Origin: CAYLLN01 sp964384375
GTDB taxonomy: Bacteria > Planctomycetota > Planctomycetia > Pirellulales > Pirellulaceae
Assembly: GCA_964384375.1 (NCBI GenBank)
Contig: CAYLLN010000026.1
Span: 17,318 to 81,317, forward strand
Length of the DNA: 64,000 nt
Direction: 5' to 3'
The position numbers were made by a program, and so were the translations under genes. This document shows positions 43,687 through 52,237 of the stretch, one piece after another (positions within the stretch are counted from its first letter, which is position 1; every line of letters starts with the position of its first letter). The notes under the pieces were generated by a model, which saw nothing but the letters and a program-made list of their open reading frames with translations, searched no databases and had not been told where the DNA came from.

Positions 43687-44569
43687 TGATCCGCCGCTCC
43701 GCCCAGGCATTGATCCAGCGCTCAAACGGCAGCAGATAGATCGCCGTGAAGAGCGCATTGAACTCAAAGCCGTAATCGAAGGTCGCGATCACGCCCGCGT
43801 AGAAGCCGAGCAGCCCCAGTCCGATCCAAGGGCGCAACCGCGGCACGAGCGCGAGGATTCCCGCCGTTTCGATCACCAGCGTCGCGGCCTGCAGCCACTG
43901 CGTGAATGTCCGACTGCCGACAATCCACTGTGTCGTCGGGGACCAGGAGTAGCCCCAGAGATACGTCCAGATTTGCAGCGACGTGCCGCTCGCCCAGCCG
44001 AGGCCGCTGAACCAGAGCTTCGACAGCCCGGCTGCCGTGTGAAACAGGCCGATATAGGCAATCGACGCGAGCGAGAGCCACCGCGGCACGAGACGCGATT
44101 GCCAATACGTGCCGCTCGCGAGTGCGCTCTTGATTTCGTCGGCATCAGCGGTGATCCAGATCGACTGTAGTGCGAGCAGCATGTTCGCCATGTGAAAGAT
44201 GTGCGACGTGTTGGTCGTGTTCTCAACGTGCATCGACCAGAGCCCCGCCATGCCAAGCGTCACCAGCCAGCACGACCACGGCAGCCAGCGATTGGCGGCC
44301 CACAGGACGATGCCGACGAGCAGCGCACCGCGAAACAGCCAAAACATTGCCTGGCTGTCGAGAACCTCGTCCGGCAGCCAGAAGAGGAGCGTCGTATGCC
44401 CGTGCCGCGGGCCTTCGCGAGTCTCGAACCAAGGCCAGCACGCCATGACCCCCGCACTCACCAGCAGCAGCCAGATCACCAACTGGTTGAAGTGCGGCAG
44501 CGATCGCTGATGGAGATGGACGCTAGCGCGAACGAGCCAGTTTGACTCGGCTACAGGAGGAGAGGTCAT
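43649..44569 (-). CDS. HTTM-like multi-pass membrane protein
   Basis: 306 residues with about seven or eight hydrophobic helices. Segments H-I-F-H-M-A-N-M-L-L-A-L-Q-S and F-H-T-A-A-G-L-S-K-L-W-F-S-G resemble the HTTM domain, related to vitamin K-dependent gamma-carboxylase membrane parts. ATG 44569 is chosen because AGGAGGAGAG lies just upstream and hydrophobic homology begins about 30 residues later. The last eleven codons (R-F-C-E-A-S-L-S-N-P-G and stop) come from the inverted repeat at 43629-43686. No operon partner. Confidence 0.7.
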   Translation of the reverse strand: MTSPPVAESNWLVRASVHLHQRSLPHFNQLVIWLLLVSAGVMACWPWFETREGPRHGHTTLLFWLPDEVLDSQAMFWLFRGALLVGIVLWAANRWLPWSCWLVTLGMAGLWSMHVENTTNTSHIFHMANMLLALQSIWITADADEIKSALASGTYWQSRLVPRWLSLASIAYIGLFHTAAGLSKLWFSGLGWASGTSLQIWTYLWGYSWSPTTQWIVGSRTFTQWLQAATLVIETAGILALVPRLRPWIGLGLLGFYAGVIATFDYGFEFNALFTAIYLLPFERWINAWAERRIKRFCEASLSNPG

Positions 44570-45003
44570 TGGCCCGGACGTATCACGAAAACAAGAAACA
44601 GATGGAAAACGCAAAGCGAGAAAGCTTGGGAAGCCTGAAAACATACCAGATTTGGTACCGCCATTTCGGCTCCTATCCTCCTTCGTGCATTCCGCAGTTT
44701 GTGTTTCCCCGATCGTTCGGCCCAGTCGCAATCCAGTCCCACGCATGTTGACCTGCGCAAGATGCGCAAATTGCTTGCTCTTGAGCGAATTCCTCGCGAA
44801 TCTGAAGGTTCCCCCTGGTTAGTGGTGGGGCTGTGCCGGGTCGGTAACTGGCGAGCGAAGGGGGTCAGCTGGTTTACCGATAAAACCGAGACGGAATACC
44901 CGCTGCCAGCTTACTGCGATACCACGCCCGACTGGGTCGCAAGTCGCTACCGGAACAGTACTTACGAACTGCAATTCACTCTCCTCGCTCCGAGGCCCGT
45001 GCG
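44570..45003. other. Divergent intergenic region
   Basis: This 434-base gap separates the HTTM-like gene from the DUF11 gene. No convincing gene, promoter or terminator is seen. A direct repeat TGCGCAA occurs twice near 44755-44772, and GAGG before 45004 is a plausible ribosome site for the DUF11 gene. Confidence 0.4.
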
Positions 45004-48000
45004 ATGCCGCGCAAACACAAGAGCGGACTCTCCCAGTTCTTCAGCCGCCTGATTTACCGAACGCTGGGTGGCCGTTCCCTGCCTGAAGATCGCGACACCA
45101 AGCGACGGCTGAAGTTCGAGTCGCTCGAGGGTCGCCTGCCGATGGCCAGTGACCTGGGAGCCATCTCCGGCGCAGTTACCGTCGGCGGCACGGCGGTTCC
45201 AGGAGCGAACATCAATCTCTACTCCGACGACGGAGACGGCATCTTTGAAGGGGGAGGCCAGGACGGAGCAGCGACGACGGTCCAGACGAACGCCTCTGGC
45301 ATCTTCCGCTTCGACCAACTCGCGGCAGGCGACTACTGGCTCGAACAGCCTGCTCAAACGATCGGCAGCGACGACTTGGGGCTCTTCCGCAAGCTGATCA
45401 CCGTCTCGACCGGCGACGCCGATGGCACAGCCGGCACGGTCCTCGACGACTTTGCCGACATCCCTGCGGCCACGGTGACTGCCACTGACACGACCAATCC
45501 CAACAGCATTGCGGCCGATCACGCGGGCGCGATCGGCGGCGAGCGCGACATGATCGTGACGCTGGAAAGCGGCACGACAACGCCATCGGTGACGCTCACC
45601 AGCACCGGCAATCAGCTCATCTTCAATTCGTCGTTCGATGCCCAGGGTACGTTCAACGTCATCTACGACGGCGACGACGACGACGCGGCGGCGCTTGCCG
45701 CGACCGGCCTCAACTCAACGGATCTGACCCAGAGCGGCGCAAACACGGCGATCAAGGTACGGGCTCAAGCCGACCAGGCGGGCGCGACCGTTCGCTTACG
45801 GATTTACACCGACGCTGGCAACTTCTCCGACTCAGCGCCCGTCGTGATCCCCGGCACGAACACGGCCACGGACATCGTCTTTCACTTCGCCGATTTCACC
45901 GACGCTGGTGGTACGGGGGCCGACTTCAGTGACGTCGGCGCAATCGACCTCTTGATCGACACGAACACGAACGCCACCGACGGCATGGTGACACTGCTCG
46001 GCGCGTTCGCGCCGGTGGTGCTAACGCAGAACATCGAGAACGAAATCGATCTCTCGCTCACAAAGTCGGTCGATGAAGCCAACCCGACGGTCAACGAGAA
46101 CATCACCTTCACGATCACGGTGAGTAATCCGGCAGGCGGCCCGCAGGCGACGGGCGTGCAGGTGACGGACCTGCTCCCAGCCGGGCTCACGTTTGTCAGT
46201 TCCAATCCCGAAGTAGGCACCTACAACGAGACGACTGGGGTTTGGGACATCGGGTCGATCGATGCAGACGATTCCGTGACGCTGGAGATCGTTGCCACCG
46301 TGACAAGCGGCGCGGCGATCAACAACACGGCACTCATCACGGCGGCAAATCAAGGCGATCCGGACACCAACAACAACACGGACACGGAAACCGTCGATGC
46401 CGTGCCGACGGCCGATCTGTCGCTGACAAAGGATGTTTCGAATGCCACGCCCGCACTGAACTCGAACGTGACGTTCACGATCACGCTCACCAACAGCGGA
46501 CCGGACTCTGCGACCGGTGTGCAAGTGCTCGATCAGTTGCCCGCGGGATTGCTCTTCGTCAGCTCGACGGCGAGCCTCGGGACGTACAACGAAACGACGG
46601 GCGTGTGGGATGTGGGAACTGTGGCCAGCGCGGCGACGCCAACGCTGCAGATTGTCGCCACCGTGACGAGTTCCGGGGGCATCATCAATACCGCCCAGGT
46701 CAGCGCGTCGGACGTTGCCGACAACGATTCCACCCCCAACAACAATCAGGCCAACGAGGACGATCAGGACTCGATCACCATTGACGCAAGTTCTGCGGAC
46801 CTGACGCTCGTTAAGCAAGCGAGCACGCAAACGCCGAACCTGGGTCAGCAAGTGACGTTCACACTTACGCTGACCAACAACGGCCCGGACACAGCGACGG
46901 GCGTCGAGGTCACGGACCTGCTGCCGTCCGGGCTGACATTTGTCAGTTCGAATCCGAGCGTCGGCACTTACAACTCGACCACGGGCGTCTGGACCGTCGG
47001 AAATGTCAACATTTCCGCTCAGCCGACACTCGAAATTGTCGCCACGGTAACGAACACGGCAGCGATCGTGAACACGGCCGAAGTGACTGTTTCCGGAGAG
47101 CCCGATCCCGATTCGACGCCCGGCAACAACCAGGTGGGCGAAGACGATCAAAGCTCGATCACGATTGACGCGCCCGCCGCAGCCGATTTGTCGGTCTCTG
47201 TGACGGCGGACGACACGACTCCGGCAGCCAACCAGCAGGTTACTTTCACCATCACCGTCGCGAACGGCGGTCCCGACCAGGCGACGGGTGTCGTCGTGAC
47301 CGACCTCCTGCCGACCGGGTTGACCTATGTCAGCGACAATCCGAGCGTCGGCACTTACGACGAGACGACCGGTATTTGGACGGTCGGATCGGTGAACAGC
47401 GGTGCGACTGCCACGCTGACGATTGTCGCTACCGTCACGGGGACGCTTCCCATCGTCAATTCGGCCCAAGTGACTGCTGCCAACGAATTTGATCCAGATT
47501 CGACGCCGAACGACGGCCAAGGAGACGACTTCGACTCCGAGACACTTGCCGCACCGCCGAGCGCCGACCTGTCGCTCGACAAGCAGGCCAGCACGCTGAC
47601 ACCGAACCTTGGCCAGCAAGTGACATTTACGCTCACGCTCACCAACAGCGGCCCCGACTCGGCCACCGGTGTGCAGGTGACGGATCAACTGCCGGCAGGC
47701 CTCACGTTCGTCAGTTCCAATCCGAGCGTCGGCACGTACAACAGCACGACGGGCGTGTGGGATGTGGGGACCGTCGCCAGCACGGCCGCCCCGACTTTGC
47801 AAATCGTGGCTACGGTCACCAGTACGGCAGCCATTGTGAACAACTCGCAAATCACTGCTTCGGGTGTGGCCGATCCCGACTCGACGCCCAACGACGGTCA
47901 GGGGGATGACTTTGATACCGTCACGATCGACGCGCCTGCCGCCGCTGATCTGTCGGTAGGGATGACGGCCAGCAACAACAGTCCGGCACTGAACTCGAAT

Positions 48001-49497
48001 GTCACGTTCACGATCACGCTGACCAATGGCGGCCCCGACTCGGCTACCGGCGTGCAAGTGACGGATCAACTCCCGGCGGGCCTCACGTTCGTCAGTTCCA
48101 ATCCGAGCGTCGGCACCTACAACAGCACGACCGGCATTTGGGACGTGGGAACGGTCGCCAGCGGAGCGGCTCCCACCCTGCAAATTGTTGCGACGGTGAC
48201 CAGTTCCGCCGCAATTGTGAACTCGGCACAAGTGACCGCTTCGGGAGTTTTCGATCCCGATTCGACTCCCAACGATGGTCAGGGGGACGACTTCGACAGC
48301 GAAACGATCGATGCCGCCAACTCGGCCGACCTCTCGCTGGCGATGACACCCAGCAGCACTACGCCCAACCTTGGTTCCAACGTGACGTTTACGCTCACAC
48401 TGACCAACGGCGGCCCCGACGCTGCCACGGGCGTGCAAGTGACCGACCTCCTGCCAAGTGGTCTTACCTTCGTCAGTTCCACGCCGAGCGTGGGAACCTA
48501 CAACAACACGACCGGCGTGTGGGATGTCGGTACTGTCAACAGCGGAGCGGCTCCCACACTGCAAATCGTAGCGACAGTGAACAACACAACCGCGATCACC
48601 AACGTCGCTCAAGTCACCGCTTCGGGCACTGCCGATCCAGATTCGACCCCCAACGACAACACCGGCGACGACCGTGCAACGGCCACCATCGACGCACCTG
48701 CAGCGGCCGACCTTTCCGTTACCATGACGCCGAGTTCGACGACGCCGAACCTCGGCAGCAACGTCACCTTCACCATCACGGTCAGCAACGCCGGCCCCGA
48801 TCAGGCGACCGGCGTTGTGGTCAATGACCTCCTGCCGAGTGGTCTGGTATTCGTCTCCTCGACGCCGAGCCAAGGCTCGTATGTCTCCGGTACCGGTGTG
48901 TGGACCGTCGGCTCGATCAACAGCGGATCGAGCGCAACGCTGACCCTGGTGGCCCGCGTCAACTCGACCGCGGCTATCACCAATGCTGCTCAAGTGACGG
49001 CCTCCGGTGTGTTCGATCCCGATTCGACCCCGAACGACGGCACGGGCGACGATCGGGCCACGGCGACCATCGACGCTCCTTCCGCGGCCGACTTGCGGCT
49101 GGCGAAGACGGTCAATGCGGCGTTTGTCAATGTCGGTCAGAACATGACTTTCCGCCTAACGCTGACAAACGATGGCCCTGATACGGCAACGGCCGTGAGC
49201 GTGCAGGATCAGCTGCCGGCTGGACTGACGTTCGTTTCGGCGACCGCGAGCCAAGGGACGTTCGATAACGCGACCGGTATCTGGACTGTCGGCGACGTGG
49301 CTAACGGCGCGAGCGTGACACTCGACATCGTCGCCACGTTGACGACCGCGGGTGCGAAGACCAACACGGCCCAAGTCACCGCCAGCGGCACGTTCGATCC
49401 CGATTCGACTCCCAACGACAACACGGGCGACGACCGCGCGACGGTGAACGTCGGCTCGATCCGCCTCTCAAAGCGGCGGTTCCTCGCTCGCGACTAA
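45004..49497 (+). CDS. Giant cell-surface protein with nine DUF11 repeats
   Basis: 1497 residues. The N-terminus is basic and carries L-K-F-E-S-L-E-G-R-L-P-M-A near residue 37, the planctomycete motif seen at the start of large exported proteins, in place of a classical signal peptide. Residues 50-130 form an SdrD B-like/carboxypeptidase-regulatory unit (G-A-I-S-G-A-V-T-V-G-G-T). Residues about 150-340 are a beta-rich module. Then come nine DUF11 repeats of about 120-130 residues, each with A-D-L-S-L, V-T-F-T-I-T-L-T-N-G-G-P-D, T-G-V-Q-V-T-D-L-L-P and P-D-S-T-P-N-D. The short C-terminus is L-S-K-R-R-F-L-A-R-D with no membrane anchor. Likely an adhesin-like or S-layer-associated fibre. Confidence 0.88.
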   Translation: MPRKHKSGLSQFFSRLIYRTLGGRSLPEDRDTKRRLKFESLEGRLPMASDLGAISGAVTVGGTAVPGANINLYSDDGDGIFEGGGQDGAATTVQTNASGIFRFDQLAAGDYWLEQPAQTIGSDDLGLFRKLITVSTGDADGTAGTVLDDFADIPAATVTATDTTNPNSIAADHAGAIGGERDMIVTLESGTTTPSVTLTSTGNQLIFNSSFDAQGTFNVIYDGDDDDAAALAATGLNSTDLTQSGANTAIKVRAQADQAGATVRLRIYTDAGNFSDSAPVVIPGTNTATDIVFHFADFTDAGGTGADFSDVGAIDLLIDTNTNATDGMVTLLGAFAPVVLTQNIENEIDLSLTKSVDEANPTVNENITFTITVSNPAGGPQATGVQVTDLLPAGLTFVSSNPEVGTYNETTGVWDIGSIDADDSVTLEIVATVTSGAAINNTALITAANQGDPDTNNNTDTETVDAVPTADLSLTKDVSNATPALNSNVTFTITLTNSGPDSATGVQVLDQLPAGLLFVSSTASLGTYNETTGVWDVGTVASAATPTLQIVATVTSSGGIINTAQVSASDVADNDSTPNNNQANEDDQDSITIDASSADLTLVKQASTQTPNLGQQVTFTLTLTNNGPDTATGVEVTDLLPSGLTFVSSNPSVGTYNSTTGVWTVGNVNISAQPTLEIVATVTNTAAIVNTAEVTVSGEPDPDSTPGNNQVGEDDQSSITIDAPAAADLSVSVTADDTTPAANQQVTFTITVANGGPDQATGVVVTDLLPTGLTYVSDNPSVGTYDETTGIWTVGSVNSGATATLTIVATVTGTLPIVNSAQVTAANEFDPDSTPNDGQGDDFDSETLAAPPSADLSLDKQASTLTPNLGQQVTFTLTLTNSGPDSATGVQVTDQLPAGLTFVSSNPSVGTYNSTTGVWDVGTVASTAAPTLQIVATVTSTAAIVNNSQITASGVADPDSTPNDGQGDDFDTVTIDAPAAADLSVGMTASNNSPALNSNVTFTITLTNGGPDSATGVQVTDQLPAGLTFVSSNPSVGTYNSTTGIWDVGTVASGAAPTLQIVATVTSSAAIVNSAQVTASGVFDPDSTPNDGQGDDFDSETIDAANSADLSLAMTPSSTTPNLGSNVTFTLTLTNGGPDAATGVQVTDLLPSGLTFVSSTPSVGTYNNTTGVWDVGTVNSGAAPTLQIVATVNNTTAITNVAQVTASGTADPDSTPNDNTGDDRATATIDAPAAADLSVTMTPSSTTPNLGSNVTFTITVSNAGPDQATGVVVNDLLPSGLVFVSSTPSQGSYVSGTGVWTVGSINSGSSATLTLVARVNSTAAITNAAQVTASGVFDPDSTPNDGTGDDRATATIDAPSAADLRLAKTVNAAFVNVGQNMTFRLTLTNDGPDTATAVSVQDQLPAGLTFVSATASQGTFDNATGIWTVGDVANGASVTLDIVATLTTAGAKTNTAQVTASGTFDPDSTPNDNTGDDRATVNVGSIRLSKRRFLARD
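46040..49460 (+). repeat. Nine tandem coding repeats (DUF11 units)
   Basis: Units of roughly 370-390 bases within the DUF11 gene. Units 5, 6 and 7 are especially alike at the DNA level (for example GTCAGTTCCAATCCGAGCGT recurs), which suggests recent unit duplication or gene conversion. Confidence 0.8.
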
Positions 49498-49509
49498 CGA
49501 TCGTTCTGC

Positions 49510-51573
49510 CTATTTCAATGCCGCCTTCACTTCGGCAGTCACGTGTTCCGGCGTGATGCCGAAGTGCTTGTAGAGCGTGCCGTACGGGGCGCTCGCGCCG
49601 AAGGTGCTCATGCCGACGAAGCGGCCTTGCTCGCCGAGGATTCGGTCCCAACATTGGCGAATCCCCGCTTCGACGGCAACGCGGGCCTTCACCGCGGCTG
49701 GCAGCACGCTTTCCTTGTAAGCCGCGTCCTGCTCGTCGAACCACTCCAGGCAAGGGACGCTTACCAGTCGCACGGCCACACCTTCCGCCGTCAACTTCTC
49801 CCACGCCTTCACGGCGATATCGAGCTCGCTCCCCGTGGCGAGGATGATCGCCGCGGGCTTGCCGCCGGGAGCTTCAGCCAACACATACGCCCCCTTGGCC
49901 ACGCCAGCTGCCGGGGCGAACTTTGCCCGATCGAGCGTCGGCAAGTTCTGTCGTGAGAGAACGAGTGCCGCCGGCGTATTGAGCCGTTGCACAACCGCCT
50001 TGTAGCACTCGGCCACCTCATTCGCGTCGCCAGGGCGGACCACATCGAGCCCCGGAATCGCCCGGCAGGCCGAGAGGTGCTCGACCGGCTGATGCGTCGG
50101 GCCATCTTCACCCAGGCCGATTGAGTCGTGCGTGAGGACGTAGATCACGGGCCGCTTCATGATCGCGGCGAGGCGCATCGCCGGCCGCATGTAGTCGGTG
50201 AAGACGAAGAACGTTGCTCCATACGGCCGTATGCCCATGAGCGACAAGCCGTTGAGCACTGCCCCCATGCCGTGCTCGCGAATTCCGAAGTGCAAGTTCC
50301 GGCCGCCGTAGTTCTTTGCCGAGAGACCGCCAGCGTCAGTGAACTCCAGCAGCGTCATCGTCGAAGGAGCGAGGTCCGCCGAGCCGCCAATCAGCCACGG
50401 ATAGTTCGGCGCGAGGCCGTTGAGCACCTTGCCCGATGACACTCGGCTGGCCAGCCCCTTCGCATCAGCCGGGAACGTCGGAATCCCTTTGTCCCACCCT
50501 TCCGGCAGTTTGCCAGCCCAGATCGCTTTGAGCTCCGCGGCTTCCTTGGGGAATGTCTTGGAATAAGCCGCAAACTTGCTCTCCCACGCTTCGCGCTCTT
50601 CGCGACCACGCGTACCGATGCCGCGGGCAAAGTGTTCCATCACTTCCGGCGGCACGAGGAACTGCGCATCTTCCGGCCAGCCATAGTTCTTCTTCGTGAG
50701 CTTGATCTCGTCCGCGCCAAGTGGAGCACCGTGAGCCGCATGCGTGTTCGCCTTGTTCGGCGAGCCCCAGCCGATGATCGTCTTGAGTACAATCAGCGTC
50801 GGCTTGCCGGTCGCTTTCTGGGCCGAATCGAGGCCGCGCTGAATCACGGCAAGGTCGTTGAACGCGTCGATCTGCAGAACATTCCAGCCGAGCCCCTCGA
50901 ACTTCGTCGCGACATCTTCGCTAAACGCGAGTTCGGTATGTCCCTCGATGGTGATCGTGTTGTCGTCGTAAATCCACAGAAGATTGTCGAGCTTCAAATG
51001 TCCGGCGATCGACGCCCCTTCCGTGGATATCCCTTCCATGATGTCGCCGTCGCTGCAGAGCACGACGACGCGGCTTTCAAAGATTTCGTATCCCGGCCGG
51101 TTGTAGCGGGCGGCGAGCCATTTCGCTCCCAAGGCCATGCCGACGCTCGTTCCCACGCCCTGCCCGAGCGGGCCAGTCGTCGTTTCAATGCCGGCGGCTT
51201 CGCCAAACTCCGGATGCCCCGCGCACGGGCTGCCGAGTTGGCGGAAGTCCTTGATGTCGTCGAGCGAGATCGCCGGGCCGTCCTGCAGCTTGCCGTGATG
51301 ATCGACCTTGCGCACGCCGGCCAGATGCAACAGCGAATAGAGAAGCATCGAGGCGTGGCCGCACGAGAGCACGAAGCGGTCGCGAACCGGCCAGAGCGGA
51401 TCGGCCGGGTCGTACCGCAGGTTGTTCTGCCAAATCTGATATGCAACCGGCGCCAGCGACATTGGCGTGCCGGGATGGCCGCTGTTGGCCTTCTGCACGG
51501 CATCCATGCTGAGCGTGCGGATCGTGTTGACGGCAAGCTGCTCGATCGAAACGGTGGGGGTCGTGGTGGCCAT
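49510..51573 (-). CDS. tkt: Transketolase
   Basis: 687 residues, full length. It transfers two-carbon units in the pentose phosphate pathway with thiamine diphosphate. Motifs are K-A-N-S-G-H-P-G-T-P-M near residue 29, G-P-L-G-Q-G near 135, the TPP motif G-D-G-D-I-M-E-G-like C-S-D-G-D-I-M-E-G near 175, and the central H-D-S-I-G-L-G-E-D-G-P-T-H-Q-P-V-E-H. The ATG at 51573 is the only good start. It is convergent with the DUF11 gene, only 12 bases away, and no terminator is visible between them. Confidence 0.96.
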   Translation of the reverse strand: MATTTPTVSIEQLAVNTIRTLSMDAVQKANSGHPGTPMSLAPVAYQIWQNNLRYDPADPLWPVRDRFVLSCGHASMLLYSLLHLAGVRKVDHHGKLQDGPAISLDDIKDFRQLGSPCAGHPEFGEAAGIETTTGPLGQGVGTSVGMALGAKWLAARYNRPGYEIFESRVVVLCSDGDIMEGISTEGASIAGHLKLDNLLWIYDDNTITIEGHTELAFSEDVATKFEGLGWNVLQIDAFNDLAVIQRGLDSAQKATGKPTLIVLKTIIGWGSPNKANTHAAHGAPLGADEIKLTKKNYGWPEDAQFLVPPEVMEHFARGIGTRGREEREAWESKFAAYSKTFPKEAAELKAIWAGKLPEGWDKGIPTFPADAKGLASRVSSGKVLNGLAPNYPWLIGGSADLAPSTMTLLEFTDAGGLSAKNYGGRNLHFGIREHGMGAVLNGLSLMGIRPYGATFFVFTDYMRPAMRLAAIMKRPVIYVLTHDSIGLGEDGPTHQPVEHLSACRAIPGLDVVRPGDANEVAECYKAVVQRLNTPAALVLSRQNLPTLDRAKFAPAAGVAKGAYVLAEAPGGKPAAIILATGSELDIAVKAWEKLTAEGVAVRLVSVPCLEWFDEQDAAYKESVLPAAVKARVAVEAGIRQCWDRILGEQGRFVGMSTFGASAPYGTLYKHFGITPEHVTAEVKAALK

Positions 51574-52237
51574 ATCGGACGTGTAGATCGCTAATGACGA
51601 GTGGAAAGGTGCGAAACCGCAAGTCTATCGGGGCCACTCCGAAGGAGCAACGACGGGACCAACTGACTTATCCCCACTTTGCCGACTCCGGCTTTAGGGT
51701 GACGAGGAGGGCGGTAAGTGCCTGGTCGGCGGTGAATTGCAAGTGGCCTGCGCCGACGCGGCCAAGGCTGACGTGGAAGCGATGATCCTGGGGACCAAGC
51801 CGGTGGAGTGAGCACCTATTCTCACCGTCCGAAGGTCCTCCCTTGCGCCCCAGAGGCAATCCGTGGTCCGCGCGCGTGGGTCCTCGCTCGTTGCACTTGC
51901 TTGACCCACCCCCTACGAACGAAGGAGCGTGCTTCGGGCCCATTTAGGGAACTCGTGAGAGTTCCGACTGACTCTGCCAGGAGAGACGAATTCCGAACTT
52001 ACACGACTTCGGCTACTCCAGAGGTCCCGCTCGGCAAGCGGGACGTACGAGGCAGGCGGGACGCCTGCCCCACGGTGAAACTGTTGTAAGTGTTGTACGC
52101 ACAACAGTTGGCGAAAACGAATAAGTCGTGCGATGGCAACGGGTTGTGAAAATTCGAGACCGGGGCGGAAACAGCAGGGGACAATAGTTTGTGCGATTGT
52201 TGCAGCGACCACGATTCTGGAAGCTGCTGACCGCCGG
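51574..52237. other. Intergenic region with several hairpin repeats
   Basis: A 664-base gap between transketolase and the branching enzyme. No reliable gene. It contains the hairpin GTGGGTC/GACCCAC (51876-51882 with 51903-51909) and the double hairpin at 52024-52069. The minus-strand reading around 51700-51830 is open but shows no recognised motif. Confidence 0.45.
52024..52069. repeat. Two adjacent hairpin repeats
   Basis: GTCCCGCT/AGCGGGAC (52024-52031 with 52037-52044) and GGCAGGC/GCCTGCC (52051-52057 with 52063-52069) are both perfect. The second unit shares its stem with the hairpin at 55452-55470, so it is a dispersed family. Confidence 0.6.

Noticed and set aside
44699..45052. A 117-codon gene before the DUF11 gene
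   Set aside because: It overlaps the DUF11 start in another frame and has no coding character.
46021..48993. A 990-codon open frame antisense to the DUF11 gene
   Set aside because: It mirrors the repeats of the DUF11 gene and has Arg/Gly/Ala-rich sequence with no domain; the plus-strand protein has clear repeats and motifs.
46040..49460. CRISPR array
   Set aside because: The repeats are about 380 bases, coding and in frame, not short direct repeats with unique spacers.
51668..51943. A 91-codon minus-strand gene
   Set aside because: It contains a dispersed hairpin, has no ribosome site and no motif; treated as intergenic.
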